A DNA stretch of 64,000 bases from an uncultured Granulosicoccaceae bacterium. Its GTDB lineage: Bacteria > Pseudomonadota > Gammaproteobacteria > Granulosicoccales > Granulosicoccaceae. The notes below the pieces were generated by a model, which did no database searches, was not told where the DNA came from, and saw only the letters and a list, made by a program, of their open reading frames with translations. Position 1 is the stretch's first letter. Each line of letters starts with the position of its first letter. The stretch is taken from NCBI GenBank assembly GCA_937922945.1, contig CAKZUP010000089.1, positions 1-64,000 of the forward strand, written 5' to 3'. This document shows positions 1 to 8,486 of this stretch, in pieces. The position numbers were made by a program, and so were the translations under genes.

Positions 1-617
1 GATGTATCCGATGTATTTGAATTATCCGGTGTCGAGGTCGCAACGGGCGTTGAGGTTGCAACCGGTATGCTCTCTGACACGCTTTCTACATTCCATTGAT
101 AATAGAAATTTGAAGTATTTGTAGCGCCGTTTGCGGCCGTCACTTTCAGTTTGAAATTTAGCCTGACTCTGTTAATCGCGGGTGTTGCGATAAACGAGGC
201 TTTCGCGGTATTCGCATTAACCAACTCTACGATAGGTTGCCCATTGTCTGGTTGTGACCACTCGTAGCTCACCAATTCGCTGTTAATCACAGTGCTACTG
301 CTACCATCAAGATAAACAGTATCACCTACGACCAACTGGGGCTGGAAAGTGGTTCCGATAAAGTTTATGGTTGGAACATCGGTGCCCGCTGCGGGCTGAG
401 CAATGTCTGGCGTCGAATTAGCGCTGGATGCGTTGTCGGCATCGGTTGTGGTCGAGTTTGTTCCGGATACAATCGCGGTCGGTGTGCCGTTATTCGCTGT
501 GCCAGAATTGGCCGCACCAAGTTGGATATCAGTGTCGCCTGAGTCTCCTGCTCCCTCTCCGCAACCACTGGTAACGATAGCGACTGTGAATATCAGTAAC
601 ACTGATAAGTATTTCAT
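1..617 (-). CDS. Surface lipoprotein with a PKD/REJ-like Ig-fold (5' part only)
   Basis: I derived this frame by hand. It is absent from the ORF track because it runs off the left edge without a stop. It opens with ATG AAA TAC and a lipoprotein signal peptide (MKYLSVLLIFTVAIVTSGC), so the mature protein should be lipid-anchored at Cys19. A low-complexity Ser/Thr/Asn/Gly stretch follows (about residues 20-75), then a beta-rich part with 'YLDGSSS' and 'SYEWSQPDNG', typical of PKD/K319L-like extracellular domains. The last visible residues are another Thr/Pro/Ser-rich linker in which PVATST occurs twice (two 18-bp near-repeats). The domain call comes from pattern recognition and function is unknown. 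The gene is divergent from the oxidoreductase gene to its right. Confidence 0.75.
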   Translation of the reverse strand, partial: MKYLSVLLIFTVAIVTSGCGEGAGDSGDTDIQLGAANSGTANNGTPTAIVSGTNSTTTDADNASSANSTPDIAQPAAGTDVPTINFIGTTFQPQLVVGDTVYLDGSSSTVINSELVSYEWSQPDNGQPIVELVNANTAKASFIATPAINRVRLNFKLKVTAANGATNTSNFYYQWNVESVSESIPVATSTPVATSTPDNSNTSDT

Positions 618-882
618 CTTCTTCTTCACCTTTCCATGGGGTTATTCTTAGCTAGCGGCCTGAATGATTGATTTATAAGAGAACCAGTCGTGATTTATTT
701 CATGCCATTGTCCCCGGGGCGGTGATAACGGGTGCTCTAAGTTGTAAACACGGCGAGTGGCAGCCTATTTATTGTGAGTGGGTGTGGTTTGTCTTGTGAG
801 CGTCGTCACGTATTGCTACGTTGCCCGAGCGCTGTGTAGGATGTATGCCTTGTATCAGTTGATGAATCCCGTTGGAAATACC

Positions 883-2982
883 ATGCGAAATAAGGACCCT
901 CTACTTCAACCCTTTACGCTGAATAACATCACATTGAAAAATCGTGTTGTTAGCACACCTCACGCTCCGGCTTATGACGAAAACGGTATGCCGGGTTTGC
1001 GCTATCAGCTTTACCATGAAGAAAAAGCCAAGGGTGGAATCGGTATGACCATGTTTGGTGGTTCTTCGTGCGTTGCACCCGATTCACCATCAGTTTTTGG
1101 CCAGTTGTATATAGGCGATGATCGCGTCATCCCGTATTTCGAAGACTTCTCAACCCGCATTCATCAACATAACTGCGCACTAGTCTGTCAAATGTCGCAC
1201 CTTGGTCGTCGAACTGTTTGGAATAACGGCGATTGGCTGCCAGTAGTTGCACCTTCGCGTGTTAAAGAACCCGCCCATCGTGCATTCCCCAAAGAGATGG
1301 ATCAGCACGACATAAATCGTGTCATACAACACTACGCTGATGCCGCCTGGCGTTGTCAGGCAGGCGGCTTGGATGGATGTGAGGTGCTTTTCCATGGGCA
1401 TTTGCCGGGCCAGTTTATGACAACGTACACCAATCGACGCACCGACAAATACGGCGGTACATTAGCGAATCGTATGCGGTTTTCGCTTGAGCTACTTGAA
1501 GCCATTCGAGAACGCGTAGGCCCGGATTTTATTGTAGGTATTCGATCAGAAATGACCTCAGGTACAGAGGACGGACCAAACGAAGACGAGTGCATGCAGG
1601 CCATGAAGATGGTAGATAAAGCAGGCTTGGCAGACTACATTAGTTTGAATTTTGGTCGTATTGACAGTGACTACCAATTGTCGCGACATTTACCGGCCAT
1701 GTGGGCACCACTTGCACCATGGGTCGCGTTGGCTGGAGTCTTTAAAAAGGAAATATCGTTGCCGGTAATACATGCGTGTAGAGTGAGCGATCTTGCCTCT
1801 GCGAGGCATGCCATTGAAGCAAATCTGGTTGATCTTGTTGGTATGACGCGCGCCCACATTGCCGACCCTCACATCGTTAATAAGCTGATGAGAGGGGAAG
1901 CAGATCGTATTAAACCTTGTGTGGGTGCGAGTTATTGCATCGATCGTATTTATGCAGAAGGCGAAGCGTTGTGTTTGCATAACGCTGCCACCGGGCGTGA
2001 AGCAACCATGCCGCACGTTATACAACCCAGCATCCAAAAAAAGAAGCACGTTGTGATTGTCGGTGCGGGTCCTGCAGGTCTTGAGGCTGCTCGCGTTAGT
2101 GCGCTTCGCGGCCACAAAGTCACGATGTTCGAAGCATCGGACAAGCCAGGAGGGCAGCTGCGACTCGCAGCAAAAGCAACTTGGCGTAAAGATCTTATAG
2201 GCATTGTTGATTGGTACAGTAGCGAGATTGAACTGTTAGGTGTGAACATCCATTGGAACAGTTACGCAGAGGCTGACAGGGTTATGGCCATCAACCCGGA
2301 TATTGTTGTAATCGCAACCGGTGGTATCCCGGACACAGATTTTGTCCCAGGTGGGGAGCTCGCAATGAGTGTTTGGGACGCGTTAGATGGTGCGGCGTTG
2401 AGTGGCAATATACTGATTTATGACGACAACGGCCAACATCAGGCTCCATCATGTTGTGACTATCTGTCTGAGCAGCTCAATACGTCAGTTGAGTTCGTAA
2501 CCCCCGATCGACACGCTGCAGCAGAAATGGGCAGCGTGAACTACCCCGAATACATGAAACGTTTCTACAAGAATAACGTGGTGGTTACCCCTGACTACCG
2601 GTTGGCCAGTGTTGAGAAGGTCGACAACCAGCTAAGGGTTGTATTCAATAATGAATTTACCGGTGCGTCGATGGATAGAATTGTTGATCATCTGGTGGTT
2701 GAGCATGGAACCTTGCCTGCCGATGAGTTATACGATGAACTGCGAGACAGAGCTGACAATCAAGGTATAACTGATATTGCTGCTCTTCTACAGGGTAACG
2801 AACAAGTAAAAGGTGACGAACAAGACGGGAAAGTAAAGGGACAGGTTCAAGCCGCTGTAAACGATCATGCCGTACCAGATAGCGGCTCGGGATATTTATT
2901 GTTTCGCGTGGGGGACGCTGTTGCAAGTCGGAACGTGCATGCGGCCATATACGATTCCTTGCGTCTGGCTAAGAACTTTTAA
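883..2982 (+). CDS. FMN/FAD-dependent oxidoreductase, TMADH/N-methylproline demethylase-like
   Basis: An N-terminal OYE-like TIM barrel (about residues 5-340) is followed by an FAD/NAD(P)-binding half beginning 'VVIVGAGPAGLEAARVSALRG'. This is the layout of trimethylamine dehydrogenase, 2,4-dienoyl-CoA reductase and the N-methylproline (stachydrine) demethylases. The cluster region reads CVGASYC then C about 12 residues later, so the second cysteine of the usual CxxCxxxC motif is Ala. The ATGREA segment after it recalls the methylproline demethylase subgroup. I therefore favour demethylation of a methylated amine or betaine over dienoyl-CoA reduction, as inference. The ORF track starts 35 codons earlier, but that extension is unlike the family. 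I chose the Met before RNKDPLLQPF, which has GGAA 6-7 bases upstream. The Met at 862 is an alternative. Confidence 0.8.
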   Translation: MRNKDPLLQPFTLNNITLKNRVVSTPHAPAYDENGMPGLRYQLYHEEKAKGGIGMTMFGGSSCVAPDSPSVFGQLYIGDDRVIPYFEDFSTRIHQHNCALVCQMSHLGRRTVWNNGDWLPVVAPSRVKEPAHRAFPKEMDQHDINRVIQHYADAAWRCQAGGLDGCEVLFHGHLPGQFMTTYTNRRTDKYGGTLANRMRFSLELLEAIRERVGPDFIVGIRSEMTSGTEDGPNEDECMQAMKMVDKAGLADYISLNFGRIDSDYQLSRHLPAMWAPLAPWVALAGVFKKEISLPVIHACRVSDLASARHAIEANLVDLVGMTRAHIADPHIVNKLMRGEADRIKPCVGASYCIDRIYAEGEALCLHNAATGREATMPHVIQPSIQKKKHVVIVGAGPAGLEAARVSALRGHKVTMFEASDKPGGQLRLAAKATWRKDLIGIVDWYSSEIELLGVNIHWNSYAEADRVMAINPDIVVIATGGIPDTDFVPGGELAMSVWDALDGAALSGNILIYDDNGQHQAPSCCDYLSEQLNTSVEFVTPDRHAAAEMGSVNYPEYMKRFYKNNVVVTPDYRLASVEKVDNQLRVVFNNEFTGASMDRIVDHLVVEHGTLPADELYDELRDRADNQGITDIAALLQGNEQVKGDEQDGKVKGQVQAAVNDHAVPDSGSGYLLFRVGDAVASRNVHAAIYDSLRLAKNF

Positions 2983-3021
2983 ACTGCACCCGTTAACTTG
3001 CACTCGTTAACTCGTGACGTT

Positions 3022-3648
3022 TCACCGATCAACGCCATCATAAACAGCACCGTCTGTTGGTCGCATAAGTTCGAATACGTCATCTACACTGGCATAATCA
3101 CGATAGCCACAGCGTGCCAAAGGATTCGCGGCAGCTGTGTCGAATCGACCATCTTTAATATACCTGTCGTTAATATGTATACCGACTACCTGACCAATAA
3201 CCATATGAATGTTGGTGGGTTGGTTATTGCGATCGAGTAACTCCGTGCAGGAAAGGGTGACGCATTCCATGGACGCAGGGCTGGCAGCCACTCGCGGGGG
3301 CGAAATTTGCTTGCAGCTAGCCATCTCAAGTTTTGCATTGGCGTATTCGTTTTCAGTAGGTGGTACTGTGTCGCTGCTAATATTCATCTCATTCTGCAGG
3401 GCAACTGTTGCCATTGAAAATGTAAATTCTCCGGTATCTCGCGCATTTCTTGCGCTGTCTTTTAATTTTTCGCTGGAGAACATCAGCATGGGTGGCAGAT
3501 TCGTTAGTGCATTGAAGAAACTGTACGGAGCCAGGTTAATATTGCCTTCGGTATCGATCGTTGATATCCAGCCAATGGGGCGAGGTGCAATAATGGCTTT
3601 AAACGGATCAAATGCCAGCCCGTGAGGTTGGTGTGCTTCGTAGTACAT
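3022..3648 (-). CDS. Flavin reductase-like protein, FMN-binding split barrel
   Basis: The sequence has the N-terminal signature of the flavin reductase/DIM6 family: a start of MYYEAHQPHGLAFDPF, then 'APRPIGWIST', 'NLAPYSFFNAL' and 'MLMFSS'. The conserved C-terminal 'LARCGYRDYASV' is also present. These proteins bind FMN in a split beta-barrel and often reduce flavin for partner monooxygenases. No partner monooxygenase is visible here, so the substrate is unknown. The gene converges on the oxidoreductase gene, about 40 bp away. I start at the Met matching the family N-terminus; the track's start adds 25 residues that look non-homologous. Confidence 0.8.
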   Translation of the reverse strand: MYYEAHQPHGLAFDPFKAIIAPRPIGWISTIDTEGNINLAPYSFFNALTNLPPMLMFSSEKLKDSARNARDTGEFTFSMATVALQNEMNISSDTVPPTENEYANAKLEMASCKQISPPRVAASPASMECVTLSCTELLDRNNQPTNIHMVIGQVVGIHINDRYIKDGRFDTAAANPLARCGYRDYASVDDVFELMRPTDGAVYDGVDR

Positions 3649-3744
3649 TGTGGGCAGCCCTTGTGTGGCGTGGAAGCTTGATATTCTACACTGGGACGAG
3701 TCAGGTGTTGGCTTCAAGTTCATTTATTCTAGTAAGGAAAATCT

Positions 3745-4179
3745 GTGCATAGCATTCGCGAAATGACGATTCAGGACTATGATCAAGTGATCGCATTATG
3801 GCGTGGCACAGAGAGTATGACGTTAAGAGATGCAGACTCAAAACAGAAGATAGCCGGCTATCTTGAGCGAAATAGCGGGTTGAGCTTTGTTGCGTTGAAC
3901 GAAGCGGACATTGTTGGTGCTGTTCTGGTGGGCACGGATGGCCGTCGGGGGTATCTACAGCACTTGGCAGTCGACAAGCAGTTTCGTAATCGAAAAATTG
4001 GTCGGGAACTCCTTATGTGTTCCATCCGGGCACTGGAAAAGTTGGGTATTCATAAGACACATTTGTTTGTTCATCAAGATAGTGTTCAAGCGCAACGGTT
4101 CTATGAGCAGATGGGGTGGTTTTTACGCGACGACGTGAAAATGTACTCTTACAACAGTTCAAGCTTCGACAACATTTAA
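3745..4179 (+). CDS. GNAT family N-acetyltransferase
   Basis: A 144-residue protein with the GNAT fold signatures: 'IREMTIQDYDQVIALW' at the N-terminus, the acetyl-CoA loop 'LAVDKQFRNRKIGRELL' (the R/Q-x-x-G-x-G/A region, about residues 74-90), and the C-terminal 'AQRFYEQMGWFLRDD'. It resembles the YpeA-type subgroup, but the acceptor cannot be told from sequence. The start is GTG with AAGGA eight bases upstream. It is divergent from the flavin-reductase-like gene. Confidence 0.85.
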   Translation: MHSIREMTIQDYDQVIALWRGTESMTLRDADSKQKIAGYLERNSGLSFVALNEADIVGAVLVGTDGRRGYLQHLAVDKQFRNRKIGRELLMCSIRALEKLGIHKTHLFVHQDSVQAQRFYEQMGWFLRDDVKMYSYNSSSFDNI

Positions 4180-4243
4180 GTTTTCATTGAAGTATTAATC
4201 TTAAGTTTTCATCGTTAAATTTTGAAATGCTCAATTTAAACTC

Positions 4244-4756
4244 ATGAAGCCTGCTATCTATCATGTACAAGCCATTGGACGGGGCTCGCTTAGTGTCATG
4301 GCCAAACCAGCTGGGTGTATTCCGCTGTCTGAGCAATTTTTAGCGATGGCGCAGTCCGGGGTGAATAGAGTGGTTTGCTTGCTGGAATGCGATGAAGCGC
4401 AGCAGTTGGGGCTGGTAGATGAACAGCTTGAGACAGAACAAGCTGGAATGGAATTTGTTTCCTACCCCATACAAGATATGTCGCTGCCGGTGTCGGTGCA
4501 TGATTATCTAAATTTCACTAAACGCCTGGTAGATGAGGCCGAAGACGGCATTCACACGGTTGTGCATTGTCGGGCCGGAATAGGTAGAACGGGAATGATT
4601 GCGGCTGGCATGCTACTGCACTGTGGGTATAACGCACTCAATGCGTTAGAGCACATATCGACGAAGCGTGGCGTGAATGTTCCTGATACGAAAGCCCAAA
4701 CCCAGTGGGTTATTGAGTGCGAAGTGGTTCTTCGAAAAAACCGTTATCTGACGTAA
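4244..4756 (+). CDS. Cyclin/dual-specificity-like protein tyrosine phosphatase
   Basis: The catalytic P-loop of the cysteine phosphatase superfamily is intact: HCRAGIGRTG (CX5R, about residues 106-115), preceded by the acidic-loop region 'PIQDMSLP'. The size of 170 residues and the loop sequence fit small bacterial dual-specificity/PTP-like phosphatases. The protein lacks a signal peptide and should be cytoplasmic. Its substrate is unknown. The gene follows the acetyltransferase on the same strand after an AT-rich 64-bp spacer and may be co-transcribed with it. Confidence 0.85.
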   Translation: MKPAIYHVQAIGRGSLSVMAKPAGCIPLSEQFLAMAQSGVNRVVCLLECDEAQQLGLVDEQLETEQAGMEFVSYPIQDMSLPVSVHDYLNFTKRLVDEAEDGIHTVVHCRAGIGRTGMIAAGMLLHCGYNALNALEHISTKRGVNVPDTKAQTQWVIECEVVLRKNRYLT

Positions 4757-4840
4757 AAACACAGGCACGCAAAGCACAAAGACTCTGTATGTAAAAGAAA
4801 TGCGGGATACCGACAACCAATAATATTTTCGACTTAGAGT

Positions 4841-4859
4841 GCAACGCAGGTTGCGTTGC
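4841..4859. repeat. Perfect 8-bp hairpin between convergent genes
   Basis: GCAACGCA and TGCGTTGC flank a 3-nt loop between the stop codons of the phosphatase and racemase genes. There is no T-run on either side, so it could be a weak bidirectional stop or an mRNA 3'-end stabiliser. It is not a textbook intrinsic terminator. Confidence 0.45.
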
Positions 4860-4880
4860 TAGTGGCACAACTTTCAATAC

Positions 4881-5651
4881 CTAGCGACCTGAATCATCCA
4901 ATTCCATTGAGAAACGTCTTGGCATTAAACCGGCTTGAAACCAGCTTACAAAAGAGTAGATAGAGTAAACCGGCACACCGGTTGCCTTTCTGATCATTGC
5001 GGCATACGGAACCATATTAGTGCATTCAAGTACTATAGCGCCGATGTTTTCATGCTCGCTCATCAAGTTCGTTGCGGCTATGATGTTTTCCTTTTTGCAT
5101 TGTTCAAAGTCCAGCTGAGCGCAATCGTTTAATATGCCAGACGAGAACTCGCTGTTTGGAGGGGTTCCGCCAATGGGTGTGTCTGCTGCTATGTTGGCGG
5201 CGTCAAGGTGTGCAGGTGTAAGTGTTTGCTTGGAAATGGTGAGTACGCCAACCCGTTTATCTGGTGGCAGCATGGATTGTATCCAGGGGACTTGCATCAA
5301 TGAAGATGCTGCAACTGGCACACCTATCGCTGAACTTAGTTCAGTTTGTATCAATGCCAGAAAACCGCAATTGGTGGTAATGCCATCGGCGCCACTGGCG
5401 ACGAGTTCCTTTGCAGCCTTAATGAATAATTGAGTTAACTCGGTTGCATCGTTTCTGACAACAAGGTCGGGGGTAGCGCCGCGCACCACGCGGTATTGCA
5501 CGGGAAAGGGCCACGTTAACGCATTTCCCATATCGCCGACAATGCGCGGAAATTGCGTTTCAAGCATCAATATGCCCACACTGGCACCGAATACGGTTTT
5601 ACCACCAATCTCTATTGCCACAGTTAAACTCGAACAGTCTAAAAGCAACAT
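4881..5651 (-). CDS. Aspartate/glutamate racemase family protein
   Basis: Both catalytic cysteines of the Asp/Glu/hydantoin racemase superfamily are present, in 'GITTNCGFLAL' (about residue 96) and 'IVLECTNMVPY' (about residue 210). The N-terminal motif 'GASVGILMLETQFPRIVGDMGNA' is characteristic of a cofactor-independent subgroup found in environmental bacteria whose substrate is not established. The length of 256 residues is normal. ATG at 5651 is used here, but GTG ten codons further in (before AIEIGGK) matches the family N-terminus almost as well. A second, different racemase-family gene lies about 12 kb downstream. Confidence 0.8.
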   Translation of the reverse strand: MLLLDCSSLTVAIEIGGKTVFGASVGILMLETQFPRIVGDMGNALTWPFPVQYRVVRGATPDLVVRNDATELTQLFIKAAKELVASGADGITTNCGFLALIQTELSSAIGVPVAASSLMQVPWIQSMLPPDKRVGVLTISKQTLTPAHLDAANIAADTPIGGTPPNSEFSSGILNDCAQLDFEQCKKENIIAATNLMSEHENIGAIVLECTNMVPYAAMIRKATGVPVYSIYSFVSWFQAGLMPRRFSMELDDSGR

Positions 5652-5801
5652 ACTACGTCAGCATTGTGCGTATTGGTAGTTTCCTGTTAGCGCGAGGTAT
5701 AGGGACAAGGATACGAGCGCACAAAGGGACTAGGCGATTAAGAACGGCTTTGCTACAGTGAGTGGATTGCTTCTCACTTATTCGATCAAGGTGTTTGCAC
5801 T

Positions 5802-7502
5802 ATGGCTTCAGGTATAAACTCACTCAACGGTGCGCAAGCACTGGTACGTATGCTTGAAGCCCACTCGGTGAAGCATATCTTTGGCCTATGTGGTGACACC
5901 ACTTTGCCGTTCTACGATGCGATGCGTACCCTCGATCACGATATAAACCATGTGCTCACTCGCGATGAGCGATCAGCGGCCTATATGGCTGACGGCTATT
6001 CACGCGTTACCGGTAAGCCGGGTGTGTGTGAGGGGCCTTCTGGTGGCGGTGCGACTTACATCTTGCCCGGTCTCATTGAATCCAACGAATCATCCTATGC
6101 TGTGTTGGGCATTACTACCGATATATCCGTTGCGAGTTATGGCAAATATCCCCTAACTGAAGTGGATCAAAAAGCGTTGATGGCGCCGTTAACGAAATGG
6201 AACACGGTCATTACACAAGGTGAACACATTCCTCGCATGGTGCGTCAGGCATTCCGGGCGATGACGACGGGTCGGGCAGGTTCTGCGCATTTAGGTCTGC
6301 CATACGATGTGCAATACCAAGCCGTTGAACACGATGATATTTGGGCAGATGCTAAACATACTCACTATCCGGCTTATCGCGTAGCACCTGAATCCAATGC
6401 AATTCAGGCTGCCGCCGATGCCATTCTTTCAGCTACCCGGCCCATTGTTGTTTGCGGTGGCGGGGTCGTAATCAGTGGTGCAATGGCAGAGTTAGACCGA
6501 TTAGCCGTTCGGCTTGATATGCCGGTTGCGACGTCCATATCCGGGCAGGGCAGTTTGGCGGACACCCATCCGAACTGTTTGGGTGTTGTGGGTTCCAATG
6601 GCGGAACTGACCAAACTTGGGCACTATTAGACGAGGCTGATCTTGTCATTTTTATGGGGTGTCGGGCTGGCTCAACAACCACGTCTCGCTGGGAAGCACC
6701 AACACCAGATGCGCGCATTGTTCAATTCGATTCCGACCCAATGGTTATAGGTGCAAACTATAAAACCGAGGTTGGTGTTGTGGGCGATTTACAGTTGGCA
6801 TTGCGCGCGTTAAATGCCGAGCTTGATAAAAGAAACCATGCTTTGAACGGTTTTGGTGGTGCCAGATCGGTCGCTCAGGCGAAGAAAATCAAATTCGATT
6901 TATTCAATGTGCTTGCGCAAAGTGACGATCAACCCATACGTCCCGAACGGGTTATTAATACGATGATGCAAGTGTTACCTGCAGACGCGACAATTGTGTC
7001 TGATCCGGGTACCTCGTGCCCGTATTTCTCGGCGTATTATCAATTACCCCTGGCGGGCAGACGCTTTATCACCAATCGCGCACATGGCGCGTTGGGTTAT
7101 TCGCTCAGCGCGGCCCTTGGCGCATGGTTCGGCCGGCCCGAAAGCAAGGTGGTTGCCATGATGGGTGATGGGTCGTTCGGGTTTACCTGTGGCGAGTTGG
7201 AAACGGTGGTACGGTACGCGGCTCCAATCACGTATATCGTTTTTTCTAACGCCGCATTCGGTTGGATAAAAGCCAGCCAGCATGCTGATTGCGATAAACG
7301 CTATTACAACGTTGACTTCAACCCGGTCGATCATGCGGCAGTGGCGAGTGCGTATGGCGTAAAATCGTGGAGAGTCGATAATCCGGCCGAATTGAAATCG
7401 ATTTTAACTGCCGCTGTTGAGTACGATGGTCCAACCCTAATCGATATTGTTACTCAACCATTAGAAGAAGCGAATGCACCGGTTCGACGCTGGATGGGTT
7501 AG
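5802..7502 (+). CDS. Thiamine-diphosphate-dependent enzyme, acetolactate synthase-like
   Basis: The three-domain ThDP fold is visible. The PYR domain has the cofactor-activating Glu in 'TRDERSAAYMADGYSR' (about residue 56). The central domain contains 'PIVVCGGGVV'. The PP domain has the ThDP/Mg motif 'MGDGSFGFTCGELETVVRY' (GDG...N-type) followed by 'FSNAAFGWIKASQ'. Overall it resembles the acetolactate synthase/benzoylformate decarboxylase superfamily. The substrate is undetermined. It is not a clear IlvB (no small-subunit gene beside it) and not IolD by length or motif, despite iolC/iolA 5 kb away. AAGGTG lies upstream of the ATG. A TGCTACAGT extended -10-like element lies about 45 bp before the start. 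Confidence 0.85.
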   Translation: MASGINSLNGAQALVRMLEAHSVKHIFGLCGDTTLPFYDAMRTLDHDINHVLTRDERSAAYMADGYSRVTGKPGVCEGPSGGGATYILPGLIESNESSYAVLGITTDISVASYGKYPLTEVDQKALMAPLTKWNTVITQGEHIPRMVRQAFRAMTTGRAGSAHLGLPYDVQYQAVEHDDIWADAKHTHYPAYRVAPESNAIQAAADAILSATRPIVVCGGGVVISGAMAELDRLAVRLDMPVATSISGQGSLADTHPNCLGVVGSNGGTDQTWALLDEADLVIFMGCRAGSTTTSRWEAPTPDARIVQFDSDPMVIGANYKTEVGVVGDLQLALRALNAELDKRNHALNGFGGARSVAQAKKIKFDLFNVLAQSDDQPIRPERVINTMMQVLPADATIVSDPGTSCPYFSAYYQLPLAGRRFITNRAHGALGYSLSAALGAWFGRPESKVVAMMGDGSFGFTCGELETVVRYAAPITYIVFSNAAFGWIKASQHADCDKRYYNVDFNPVDHAAVASAYGVKSWRVDNPAELKSILTAAVEYDGPTLIDIVTQPLEEANAPVRRWMG

Positions 7503-7516
7503 CCGAGTTACAGACA

Positions 7517-8377
7517 ATGAGTAATCGTTCACTGAACCCTCTGAGCGAATTTATAGAAGACGTAAGGCCGGTGTTGCCCTACATGGGGCATTGGTTGCGT
7601 GATTTACTCGACAGCTTGTCGATTGTGTTTGTTGATCCCTGGGTTGCTTTAGTAAGTGGTAAGTCGCGAGCAAAATCAAATGCCAGTTGGCGTATGCTGC
7701 TTAGGCATTTATGGTTAACGTTGCTCCGGTATCCAGCACAACTGGTGCTGACACTTGCAGCTTTATTGCTTAATGCGCTTGCCAGTTTAATCAATAACAC
7801 AGGTAAAAAAAGTCAAGAACGTGTATTAAGCGCAAACGAGATAGACTATCTTCGCGCTATTTTTAACGATAATCTTGACTATTCCGTCGTTAGAATTCAA
7901 TTTGGTGGTATCAAAGAGCAGTTGCGTATTGCGCCGCAAGCGGTCGGTAATGATATTTTCATTAGGCGTGTTTGGTGGGGAACCAATATGGTCAATGACG
8001 ACCTAAGCTTAACCAAACGCGGGTACAAATTGCTGGGTCATGAGGCCTGTCACGTATGGCAATTCCAACACAGTGGTGCCGGTTACATCGGCGACTCTTT
8101 ACTAATACAAGTGGGTATTGTGTTAGGTCCTCTGCTCAAAGTGAGAATGAGTGACGGTTATGATCTTCTACGTGCCTTGCGTCAGGGTCGCGTTAACACT
8201 GAATGCAATGTCGAGCAACAAGCCGTCATGGCAGAGCTTATAGGCGAGGCGTGTGCATCCAACGCTCGCGGACTGTTAGATCGAAGAAATTTTGAGAAAG
8301 CCTCGAACTGCAGGCTTCGCGACGATGAATTCGAGCTTGTTCTGCGTGCGCACGCGTGGCTTACGAAAAAAAGCTGA
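7517..8377 (+). CDS. DUF4157-like putative metalloprotein with HExxH motif
   Basis: A single likely membrane-associated helix (about residues 55-90, rich in Leu/Ala) precedes a C-terminal region with 'GHEACHVWQFQHSGAGYIGDSL'. The HEACH plus following Q is the zinc-metallopeptidase-like motif of DUF4157/eCIS-core proteins, which are often encoded near secretion or toxin loci. No such partners are visible here. The gene starts 14 bp after the ThDP enzyme's stop and is probably in its operon. Whether it is catalytic, and what it cleaves, cannot be judged from sequence. Confidence 0.6.
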   Translation: MSNRSLNPLSEFIEDVRPVLPYMGHWLRDLLDSLSIVFVDPWVALVSGKSRAKSNASWRMLLRHLWLTLLRYPAQLVLTLAALLLNALASLINNTGKKSQERVLSANEIDYLRAIFNDNLDYSVVRIQFGGIKEQLRIAPQAVGNDIFIRRVWWGTNMVNDDLSLTKRGYKLLGHEACHVWQFQHSGAGYIGDSLLIQVGIVLGPLLKVRMSDGYDLLRALRQGRVNTECNVEQQAVMAELIGEACASNARGLLDRRNFEKASNCRLRDDEFELVLRAHAWLTKKS

Positions 8378-8427
8378 ATACGGATCTCAATCGCGAAAAA
8401 AATTGCAAATTCAACCGCTTATACAAG

Positions 8428-8457
8428 TTCGAATCAGTCTGTCAAAGTTGCTACAAT
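8428..8457 (+). promoter_or_regulatory. Candidate sigma70 extended -10 promoter for the amino-acid ABC operon
   Basis: TGC-TACAAT (extended -10) sits 29 bp before the GTG start of the binding-protein gene. TTCGAA lies 18 bp upstream as a weak -35. The same TGCTACA(A/G)T or TGCTATAAT form recurs before the ThDP-enzyme gene and before iolC. Assigned by eye. Confidence 0.35.
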
Positions 8458-8486
8458 GGCTGTTCGACAACGGAGTCTAAAAGAAA

